64,000 nucleotides of DNA from Anas platyrhynchos (lineage: Eukaryota; Chordata; Aves; Anseriformes; Anatidae), in assembly GCF_047663525.1 (NCBI RefSeq), contig NC_092590.1:19280001-19344000 (forward strand), in the 5' to 3' direction. This document shows positions 1 to 11,277 of the stretch, one piece after another. The notes under the pieces were generated by a model. It saw only the letters and a program-made list of their open reading frames with translations, did not search any database and had not been told where the DNA came from. Position 1 is the stretch's first letter. Each line of letters starts with the position of its first letter. The position numbers were made by a program, and so were the translations under genes.

Positions 1-336
1 TTATCGCAGACGGGCGCGTCCCTGGGGAGCGCATTCGCTGCCGTCATGCTGCTGGTGCTGGTGCTTCTGGGAGTCTGCCTCGTCACCAGGAGGTGTCGGA
101 AGCTGCGGAGGAAGCGAGAGGCTGCCCAAGCTGCCCCGGAGGAGCATCCCCTGAACACCAAAGTGGAGCTGCCCAAGGGCACGGAGAAGGCGGTGAACAG
201 CCAGTACTGCACCGTGAGGAACATCAACATATTGAGGGAAACGGGGGGTGTCTCCAGCCTAAAAGGTAGGAAGGTGAAGCAGGTGAACTTAGAAGTCAAA
301 GTCCACAACAACTTGTACGACGGAACAGAAGTTTAA
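1..336 (+). CDS. 3' end of a type I single-pass membrane protein (partial, unnamed)
   Basis: The frame is open from base 1 and stops with TAA at 334-336. It encodes a hydrophobic stretch of about 20 residues (through MLLVLVLLGVCLV, bases 46-84), then a strongly basic stop-transfer segment (RRCRKLRRKR) and a cytoplasmic tail of about 75 residues ending in TEV, a class I PDZ-binding type C-terminus. That architecture fits the last exon of a type I receptor or ligand. Vertebrate Delta-type Notch ligands have such a tail and DLL1/DLL4 also end in TEV, but the MNNL-type motifs I associate with their tails are absent, so this is only a suggestion. The Met at 46 is probably internal, because the reading frame and the membrane segment begin before it. 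The extracellular part lies off the left edge. Confidence 0.6.
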   Translation, partial: LSQTGASLGSAFAAVMLLVLVLLGVCLVTRRCRKLRRKREAAQAAPEEHPLNTKVELPKGTEKAVNSQYCTVRNINILRETGGVSSLKGRKVKQVNLEVKVHNNLYDGTEV

Positions 337-3300
337 TGGAGCACATACTTTTGTTTTCTAAAAGCTTTTTATAACTTGTAAAAAAAAGAAAAAACACAAA
401 AATGAAAAACAAAAGGTAAGTAAAACTATGCTGATATTTTTATACTCTCGTGAGAAAAGGAGTGGCTCTGGCTCTGTGTGATGAGCAGCAGTCCAGGCTC
501 CCACTCCTCTGCCTGCGACCAAGCTCCCTCATCACACACAGCTCGTTTGTGCTGGTATCTGAGCAGGGGAAAATGCTGCCGGGGCAGAAGACGCCCGTGA
601 AGGAGGCCTGTATCTGCAGCGTGGCCTCGTTCAGCCCTCACAAGGAAGAGACCGTGGTTCCACGCGGGACCTGGGGGCGCTTTCAGCTATCACTGGGAAA
701 CTTGATGCATTTGTGGCACTATTGCTGAGCCTTAAGCACCCCAGTGTGCGCCTGCAGCACATGGGAGCAGTTCCCACCTTCCTCGGGGCGAAAACAAGAA
801 AAGCAACTTATCCTTGTGTAATAGCAGGGGCAGGGTGACTTGCTTTGCTTCTTAAAATGAGGCAAAACTAGACAGAAAACCCACTTGCAAACATGGTGCT
901 CAGTATTTTGGGATTTGGGGATTCGTGTTGCCTAAGCCTCAGGCACTGGCAGCTTGGCTGCAGCCCTGTGGAGGTTTTGCAGCAGTGGTGCTCATGGCGG
1001 GGGGTGTGGGGGGTGGCAGGGACATGAATTGTCACACGGGGTGTTAATTGTCACATCTCACCGCACTGCAGAGTAAAGTTTGAGTATGAACCTCTCAGAG
1101 TGTGACGGGAGTGTCCTTTCCCTGCGCCTCCCTGCCTTCGGCCTCCTCTTTTCCCCACTGCAGCACACAGGAGACCCCTGCCCATGGCATCCAGCCCAAC
1201 GGGGCTGTGGCAGCAGACTGGTCGGTGGGGAGCTCCCTGGGGGTCCCGGGGGGTAGTGGGGCTGTGATGGGTACCTGGGGGTGTCTTCGGCCCTTTCCTG
1301 CCCCAAGCCCTGCTGCTGCTCCCCAGCTGTGCCAGCACTCCGGGCTCCAGTGACAAGGCCACCACATGTCCCTGCCCAGGGAGCAGCCAGGAAGGTGACT
1401 TCAGGCAAACAACCTGGCAGAGGCGGCCATCTCCTTGGCCAGGTGCCTCTGAGCTCTGTGGACATCAGAGATGTGCCAGGAGAGCTCAGTGGGGGCCCTG
1501 ATGGTGAACAGAGCCGGGAACTGCTGCTGTGCACCCGGTTACTTAGCTACACCAGAAAGGTACAGCTAAATAACAAGATCGACCTGAAGGGAGCATCTCT
1601 GCAAGAGTTTCTCTGCAAAAGCTTCCCTGCAAGAACTCAGCCTGAGCTCTCCCAGACCAACCAGACCCTGGTGAGGACACCTGACTGGCTCAGTGGTGCG
1701 CATTGTCTCTGAAGTGAGATTTGTTTACACCATCCAGTCCTGAAAGCAGTTCACACTCACGCCCAAACTTCCCCCCAGAAATCTGTGGGGTTCAAACCCT
1801 GGATTTTGCATTGGTTTTCTGTCCTAACAAACTGTTCCCCACATACTTCTTCGTGTCTCTTTCCTGTGCTGCTGATGCTGCAACCTTGGAGAAGAACAGC
1901 ACGCAGCACCAGTGACACGAATGCGCCCAGCAGTTTCGGTGGCTAGGTGAAGTGTCCTGCTTTCCTAATGCTCCTGTCTCCAATTAACATGTAGCATTGT
2001 TCTGGAACATTACCACAAATCAGAGACCTCTGTGAAAATCCATACTGGAAACCACCACAAACACCTAACCCAAGTTAATCATGCAGGTGATTGGAGTTCT
2101 CCTTCCAAGCATTTGTAGATTGTGTTTTGCAGCTGTACTCTGAGGGCCCCATCAGAATTACCTGGAGTTCCCATACCGGAAGAGTCCTCTCTACCTCTTA
2201 AAACAATTCTATTCAAGAAGTTATCCTTCAGTTTCAGCTATCACAACTGCTCCTGCTTTACCAAACAATAAAGTATCTGTACCTGGGAAAAGGCAGAGTT
2301 AAAGAATGCTTTTTTTTCTCCAAAAAGACTGAGTTTTCCATATCTGTGTGCACACCTGATACTCACTCTGAATGCAGTTACACTAGTAGCACTGACAGCA
2401 GTGCAGCATAGACAAGTGCAGGTAGAACAACCAGAAAGCTTGCTCCCATATACTATAGCAAGCGTGCAGCAACTTCATTCACAGTGAAAGACGCGTGCCT
2501 CTGATGCCTGGCATCCAGAGTGACGAGACTCAGCACAGCAGTTGTTAGCTAGCAGCACTGACAATCACCCTGTGAAATATTTTCAGCCCTTTAAAACTGA
2601 CAGTCATACATAGGCAGGGAAAATAACAGGTCCAGTGAGACAAATGGCTCCAGCTGCTGACCTTCCCCAGAGGTGCTCTTCTGCATAAAACCCCAGGCCT
2701 CTGCACAAGGGTTAAGTGGCTGCCACACACAGGTGTACACCCCTAGCAGCAGCTACACCAACAGTTCCCCTGCCCAACCATCCCTGCTGGGGGTGGTGTG
2801 GGCGCCCCCACCTCCCCTTTGAACCACAGAGCTGTTGGTGTCAGACACCCACCACCAAGCTCTGTACCCCAGCATCCCAGTGCTGACCAGTACAGACTGG
2901 TCAGGATGGCTGCGTCGCCCTCCCTGGGACCAGCTCAGGCAAGCACCACCAGCAGCCCGTGCCCTGTCCCCACCTCAGGCAGCAGGATCAGCGATCCCCT
3001 GCACACACACACACAAGACCTGTTGCTAACACAGCGCTGGCAGCTCCACCTCGGCCCCCAGCTGAGCAGAGGGGAACAGCCCCAGCAGTAGATGCAGGGA
3101 GGAGGCAGAGAGAGAAGGAGGGGCTGGAGGGAACAGCCCAAAGCCAGGCTGCTGAGCCCTGGGGCCAGGGGGCTGTCACCTGCAGCCATCACTACCCCAG
3201 GGCAGAGGGGGGTGCCTGCTTCAGGGCTGTGCTTCTTGCACATGCTTCCTTATAGAGCCTCCTGCTGTTCTTTTTAAGCATCTTTTCCCTTCGGGAAGCT

Positions 3301-4208
3301 CTTTAGCAGAGCTGGGGCCAACAGTTATCTCCCCAGGTAGCAGACCTAACTACCACGCCCAGCCATCACACCTGGGGGGCAGCAGCAATCCAGAGCCATC
3401 CCCAACACTCTGAGCACTCCCCAGCACAGCACCACACGGGCTCCTGTTCTATGTGCTGAGCTGCAGCACCTAGAGCAAGCCCCCCAGAGATAAGCAAGGA
3501 GAAAGAAAGGAAGGGAGTATTCAGTGCCATACTAATACAAACTCAGCCAACAGAGACAGAACACACCAAAACTGGTTTGCAAAAAGACAAAAATAAAGCG
3601 AGGTTAAACCTAAAGACAAAAGAAAAGCAGTGCTCCCACCACCAGGGGTAGCACCCACACAAGGACTCAAGGCAGCCCAACAACGTTGCTCAGACTGAGG
3701 CAGAAAAGAAGAGCAGCACCACGACATACCTGCTGAGAAGGCAGAGAGCACTCACAGCACACTGTAGTGAGACACCAGACCCCCCAGCCAGAGCTTAAAT
3801 ACAGCACCGGGACCAATGGGGAGGTGTGTGGGCAGCAGGGCCCCAGGTGAGGCCATCAGAGTGAGGGCTGGATCAGCTGCCACAGCCCAGCAGCTCTGAC
3901 ATCTCCCTGAGTACATAGTAAGGGTAAGTACTTTTTTTCCCCCCCAATACCACTGTGTGCACACACAACTTCAGCTTCAGTGCATTTTGTCTGCCACCAG
4001 ACCCATTAGAGGGGGTTGCCTGTCCCCTCCAGCACAGCGTCCCAGGCACGTGTGCAGTCAGCGTGTGAGAGGGATGGCTGAGAGGATGGGATGTTGTTGG
4101 CAGAAGAAATCATTAAAATGGTTTCCAACTTCAAACTGAGTGTGAGGCCATAATTTAAGTTGTAGCAGTGACTTGTGACTGCTTAGCCTGGGCACTCATC
4201 AGGGAGAA
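337..4208. other. 3'UTR of the left-edge gene, then intergenic DNA
   Basis: An A-rich stretch follows the stop codon directly. An AATAAA at 2267-2272 on the plus strand could be a distal polyadenylation signal, giving a 3'UTR of about 1.9 kb, but nothing proves it is used. A short CA repeat lies near 3001-3015. Open frames here are short, overlap on both strands and show no domain or splice pattern I recognise. I see no gene. Confidence 0.5.
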
Positions 4209-5090
4209 ATCACAGAATTGTCTAGGTTGGAAGAGACCTCGAGATCATCGAGTCCAACCTCTGACCTAACACTAACAAGTCCTCCACTAAACCATATCGC
4301 TAAGCTCAAAACCTAAACATCTTTTAAAGACCTCCAGGGATAGAGACTTAACCACTTCCCTGGGCAGCCCGTTCCAATGCCTAACAACCCTCTCAGTAAA
4401 GTTCTTCCCAATATCCAACCTAAAACTCCCCTGGCGCAACTTTAGCCCATTCCCCCTCGTCCTGTCACCAGGCACGTGGGAGAACAGGCCAACCCCCACC
4501 TCACTACAGCCTCCTTTAAGGTACTTATAAAGAGCGATAAGGTCGCCCCTGAGCCTCCTCTTCTCCAGGCTGAACAAGCCCAGCTCCCTCAGCCGCTCCT
4601 CGTAGGACTTGCTCTCCAGGCCCCTCACCAGCTTCGTCGCCCTTCTCTGGACCCGCTCAAGCACCTCGATGTCCTTCTTGTAACAAGGGGCCCAAAACTG
4701 AACACAGTACTCGAGGTGCGGCCTCACCAGAGCCGAGTACAGGGGGACGATCACCTCCCTAGCCCTGCTGGTCACAGTGTTTCTGATACAAGCCAGGATG
4801 CTGTTGGCCTTCTTGGCCACCTGAGCACACTGCTGGCTCATATTCAGCTGACTATCCACCAATACTCCCAGGTCCTTCTCTGCCTGGCAGCTTTCCAACC
4901 ACTCATCCCCCAGCCTGTAGCACTGCTTGGGGTTGATGTGCCCCAGGTGCAGGACCCGGCACTTGGCCTTGTTGAACTTCATACAGTTGGCCTCAGCCCA
5001 TCGGTGCAGCCTATCCAGATCCTCCTGCAGAGCCTTCCTACCCTCGAGCAGATCGACACACCCACCTAGCTTGGTAAATGTGAGGGAGTA
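4209..5090 (-). mobile_element. CR1 LINE, 5'-truncated, with the 3' part of ORF2 open
   Basis: On the minus strand this reads as the end of a CR1 non-LTR retrotransposon. A 231-residue open frame (4287-4982) carries the CR1 reverse-transcriptase C-terminal region: [46 protein letters not shown], then [14 protein letters not shown] near the end. The same frame continues upstream of that Met for about 35 codons. The 3' terminus at 4209-4220 has the CR1 tail ATTCTGTG. The element is 5'-truncated near 5090, as most CR1 copies are. It is a partial, non-autonomous copy, but its frame is unbroken over the surviving part, which suggests a fairly young insertion. Confidence 0.95.
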
Positions 5091-5251
5091 AGGAAGCTCA
5101 GGGATTACAAACCAATCGAAAGCAGGAGTGATTATTAACTCAACAGGATCTTAGACTAGCACGACCGGCAGTATTTCTGATGGAAGTGGTGGCTTTGATA
5201 GTCCCCCAGGATATCAGAAAGACTCGAGGTGGGATAGTGTGTGTTAGTCAA

Positions 5252-5490
5252 AACCACAGAATCACAGAATTGTCTAAGTTGGAAGAGACCTCAAGATCAT
5301 CGAGTCCAACCTCTGACCTAACACAAACCAGTCCTCCACTAAACCATATCCCTAAGCTCTACATCTAAACGTCTTTTAAAGACCTCCAGGGATGGTGACT
5401 CCACCACTTCCCTGGGCAGCCCATTCCAATGCCTCACAACCCTCTCAGTAAAGAAGTTCTTCCTAATATCCAACCTAAAACACCCCGAGA
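5252..5490 (-). mobile_element. CR1 LINE 3' fragment
   Basis: This second, shorter CR1 copy has the same orientation as the one about 160 bases to its left. It keeps two ATTCTGTG tail units on the minus strand (near 5255-5270) and about 230 bases of 3' sequence encoding the end of ORF2 ([20 protein letters not shown], ending in DMV). It aligns by eye to 4209-4450 with scattered differences, so it is an independent truncated insertion or a partial duplicate of its neighbour. Confidence 0.93.
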
Positions 5491-6725
5491 CAACCCACAC
5501 TTCCAGGAAAGGTGAATTTGAAATCAAACAAACTCACGGAGGTACAGCTGAAGGACTGAATGAGGACACTCTTCGTAGGAGAGAAACTGTAAGGAGCTCC
5601 CTGTTGTGCAGACTGTACAGCACGTGCCGAGGTGCGATCCCAGTTTTCTGTGTTCTTCAGTCTCAGAAGGAAATAGTGGGAAATACAGCGAAGATATTTA
5701 CCTACAAGAAAATATCGAAAAAGTACATGTTAGGCATAAGCTGGCGATAAGCAAATTTAGTAGGAAATTAGTTTTTTCCATAGGAAGAACAGAAGACAAA
5801 AATATCCCGAAGTGAGACTCTTAGGAAGCCATTGTGGCATGGGAATATTCAGTGGGTGTCAGCAAACAGACTCTGACCCATGCAGGTGAGAAAAAAAGCC
5901 CATAGTGGAAAGGTTTGTGAGTGACATTTCAAAACCTGGACTGGCCGGCTCTTAAACTCTCCATGGCCCTGCTGCCCTTTCTCTCCATCTTTTATTAGAT
6001 GAGACTTTGAAAGGAAACTGCAAGGGGGGATGCGGTACATGTAGCAAAGTAAGCGCAGAAGTTCAGTCAGTTCAGCAGTGTGTGTACGCGTGTGTTCAGG
6101 ATGTCAGGCGTGGGGCTATTTCAGAACAGCCGAGTTCGATCTGAGAGCCTTTAGACCTTCATTAACCTGTTGTGACTTTATGCTGGACAGCCTGCAAAAG
6201 GGGATTTCAGCTACAGGGAAACTGTCTCAGAGGCGTGGAAGTCCTCGATGCTTCTAAGCATGTGTCAAAATGGAGCATATTAAAAAAGCAGCCAGGCTGT
6301 CAGGTCTGCACAGACGAAGGACTGCTGCTACTTGAAGTGCGGCTGGAGCGGCTGTTTGGTGTTCATTCATTCCTGCCTTCACATCTTACAACGAAAGATG
6401 CTTTATTTGCTCACCAAGACTTAGAGGTGAGCAACTACATTGTTTCTACACTTAACCCCATGTCAGTCAGACCAGCACTAGTCTGTTGGTTGTACATCTT
6501 TGTCTCATTTGCAGAATGGAGACATCCTTCTCTGAGGGCTGTGTCTTGTTCTCCCTTAGTTAGTACAAAACTTGACAAAAGTTCAAGGCCAGAAATGGGC
6601 AGCACCTGGAGACCCTCTGAAGGGTGAGGACACCCCTGTGGGTTCCACCTGTGCTCTGTCGGTGGGCGGTCAGCTTCAGGTGGTGGCAGTTAATTTGCGA
6701 CCTGATGTCTGTCATTTGTTGTTGT
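5491..6725. other. Intergenic DNA, nothing recognised
   Basis: An open frame of 151 codons at 6172-6627 on the plus strand has no recognisable domain, and no splice-site pattern around it suggests a gene. I see no clear repeat family here. Confidence 0.4.
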
Positions 6726-7219
6726 CATAACCCAGGTATTAATATTGAATGTCCTAGTTGTGCACAGTACAGATATTGACAAATAATTTTGTGTTTATTG
6801 ATCACCTCACCCTGGGCAGCTGCAGCTCGCTGTGCCTCTGGTTCCTGGACAGCTCCAGCCCTGGACACCCCCAGCTCATGGACATCTCCAGCCCTGGGAG
6901 TCTCCTGGATGCCTTCAGGCAATTACAGCTTGTGCTTGTTACAACTGCCTGAGCTTTAGCCCACTTTGTTAATCAATCAGTAATGCGAATGTGAAAATTT
7001 AATGTCATGGTGGTACACAGCCTAGGTATTGACTAATTGGTTTGCATTGTATTTAGTGGTTAATTAGCCCTGGACATCTGTGTCTCCCCCTTGTGGACAG
7101 CCCCAGCTGCATTTCTGCTCCAGGTAAATAACCACAGCTCGTGCTTGTTAACCCAATCTGGGCTTTAAGCGAGGTCATACATCAATCACTTTTGTACCTT
7201 GAATATTAATATTCAATTG

Positions 7220-7284
<65 letters not shown>

Positions 7285-7830
7285 ATACATTGAATATTAA
7301 TATTGAATGTCACCGTTGCACATTGTGCAGACATGGATCAACCTAGTTTGTACTGATCTCTTAGTCCTGGACACGGCTATAGCTGGTGGACATGTCCAGC
7401 CCTTGACGCGTTCAGCTTGTGCTTATTTCAACAATGTGGGCTTTAGACAAGGTTGTACATCAATCCCTGTCACAGCTTTAACACTGCACGTGTTGTGTTT
7501 GTACGGTGTAAAGCATAGGCTGGCTGGTCTGTATTTTTTCCTTAACGAGCTCTTTGTACCTACAGTTCACGGAGGGCTCCAGCCCTGGTTGCCTCCTGGC
7601 TGTCTCCAGCTTGCTCCAGTTCCCAGCCCTCGATGTCTCCTGGATCCTTCCAGCCCTTGATGTCTCCTGGCTCTCTCCAGCTTGTTTCTGACTCAAGCTC
7701 TTTAGAGCTTGCGCTTGTATAAAAAAATAAAGTGCTCTTTTGACGAGGCTATAGATCAATCACTGCCATAACCTGAATACTAACACGAACTGCCACAATT
7801 GCCCAAATATTGCACAATTACGGGGGTGAC
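6726..7830. repeat. Diverged tandem array of about 200-300-base units upstream of DCTN6
   Basis: Four copies of a recognisable module can be aligned by eye. Each has an AGCTTGTGCTTGTT-like core (about 6928, 7135, 7411 and 7704), then a CTTTAG-type string, then TACATCAATCAC or a close variant. A second shared block, AACCCAGGTATTAATATTGAAT-like, opens the first unit (near 6730) and recurs near 7295 and 7770. Between these blocks lie repeated CTCCAGCCCTGG-like strings. Core spacing is about 207, 276 and 293 bases. The copies have diverged greatly, so this is an old local amplification. It ends just before the CpG-rich DCTN6 promoter. Confidence 0.7.
7220..7282. repeat. (ATT)n microsatellite
   Basis: About 21 uninterrupted ATT/TTA units lie inside the diverged tandem array. 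On the left they are preceded by a perfect 18-base palindrome, TTGAATATTAATATTCAA (7199-7216). On the right a near-identical TTGAATATTAATATTGAA follows. Confidence 0.97.
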
Positions 7831-7849
7831 CATTGCCCACCGTGTACAC

Positions 7850-8036
7850 CGCGGGAGCAGCACCTTGGGGGGCCACCACAGCCGGACCCACACCCCCGCG
7901 GGCGCCCACACAGCCGCCCCCCGCCCTGCTCCCACCCCCCCGGGCACCGCTCACCCGTCTCAGGGCCCCGGCCGCCGGGAGGAGCCGAGCGGGGCCCGCC
8001 CAGCCCCAGCCCAGCGCCTGCGCAGGCGGTGCCGCC
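7850..8036 (+). promoter_or_regulatory. CpG-rich promoter and 5'UTR of DCTN6
   Basis: GC content and CpG density rise sharply here next to the AT-rich array on the left. There are several GC-box-like CCGCCC strings and no TATA box. A palindromic GCCTGCGCAGGC (8016-8027), close to the NRF1 core, lies about 10 bases before the start codon. The start codon sits in a strong Kozak context, GCCGCCATGG. The transcription start itself cannot be read from the sequence. Confidence 0.7.
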
Positions 8037-10059
<2,023 letters not shown>

Positions 10060-10289
10060 GAGCCTCCCGGGGTTGGTTGCTGACTGGGGATTTCGTCCCG
10101 TCCTTCTGAGCACTGCACAAACGCAGGCAGCTGCTGGTCTCTGCATCCTTTATTCCCTTCTGCAAAACAAAAATGTTTTTTCTCGCTTATTTGTGTCCTT
10201 TATTTATAGCCCGCCAAGCGTCTCAGCCCCACTGTGGATCTGTTGTCTGTCCCGCGCACTAACTTGAGTATCACACGTGCTGCTTGGGG

Positions 10290-10295
10290 AATAAA
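10290..10295 (+). terminator. DCTN6 polyadenylation signal
   Basis: AATAAA lies 231 bases after the DCTN6 stop codon. A second AATAAA lies about 60 bases further on (near 10353), so alternative 3' ends are possible. Confidence 0.7.
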
Positions 10296-10619
10296 CCAGA
10301 ACCGGCTCACCTCGCAGCGTGCTTTGTGATCCTTCTTGGCCGGGGGGCTGCTAATAAAAGTCCCTGGGGGCTGTATCAAAGCTGCAACCGAGACCCACAG
10401 CTGGGTGAGGGCCGAGGCAGCGGGACAGGGACAGGGACAGTGCCATGGGTCCCCGTGAGGATGTCACCTTCCACTTGCAATGGGCAGCCCTGGCGGTGCC
10501 ATGTCCCCAAACCTGAGGCACCCGTCCCTCACCCCACCTCCTCAGCCCTGTGTCTCCACCACCGCAGATCCCCATCCCATGTCCCCAGACTCACACCCCA
10601 CTCCCCCCCTGCTGCTCCA

Positions 10620-10803
10620 CCCCCTCCGCACGAACCCAGCCGTTTGTCCTCCCTCCCCGCGCCCCGCCCCGCGTCCCCTCCCTCCCCAGTCCCTCCCCAG
10701 TCCCTCCCCAGTCCCTCCCGGTCCCTCCCGGTCCCTCCCCGTCCCCCCGCCGGCCGCTCGCAGCGGAGGTGCCGCGGGCGGGTGCCGGAGCGGCCCCAGC
10801 ACC
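10620..10803 (+). promoter_or_regulatory. GC-rich promoter and 5'UTR of RBPMS
   Basis: CpG density is high, with GC boxes (CGCCCCGC near 10660), and no TATA box is visible. It contains a CTCCCCAGTC-type repeat at about 10678-10745. The transcription start is not determinable from the sequence alone. Confidence 0.6.
10678..10745. repeat. 10-base tandem repeat (CCTCCCCAGT / CCTCCCGGT)
   Basis: Seven or so near-copies of a CCCTCCCCAGT unit lie between the DCTN6 3' end and the RBPMS start codon. The G-rich complementary strand has G-runs suited to quadruplex formation. Confidence 0.85.
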
Positions 10804-11244
10804 ATGAGCGGCGGCCCCGGCGAGCGGGAGGGCGGCCCCGGCGAGCCCGGCCTGCCCGAGGAGGAGGTAGCGGCAGCGGGGTCTTGGGGCTGGAAGCCCG
10901 GGGAGGGGGTCGGGAATGGGAAGGGAGGGGGTTGGGGGTTCCCTGGGGGTCCCCTTGGGGTCCCCTGGGGGTCCCCTGGGGGCTGTGACCTTGAGCAGGG
11001 AGAGGGGGGCAGCAGGGAGAGGGGCAGCAGGAGAGTGGGGCGGCACATCCCAGCTGTGGGGTGGGTGTGGGGTCAGGGCACGGGCACCCCACAGCCCGGG
11101 GAGCCGTGAGCAGGGGTGGTGAGGGATGCCGGGACACCGGGACATTGGGACATTGGGACATTGGGGCACTGGGACACTGGGGCACTGGGACGCAGCACCC
11201 CACGGGACGCCCCGAGCATCCTCGGGGCAGAGCAGCACGCGCGG

Positions 11245-11277
<33 letters not shown>

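Noticed and set aside
4476..5069. A 197-codon plus-strand frame
   Set aside because: It is the antisense shadow of the CR1 reverse-transcriptase frame.
6172..6627. A 151-codon open frame left of the tandem array, considered as a retroviral or transposon remnant
   Set aside because: I see no reverse transcriptase, integrase, gag or transposase motif and no terminal repeats.
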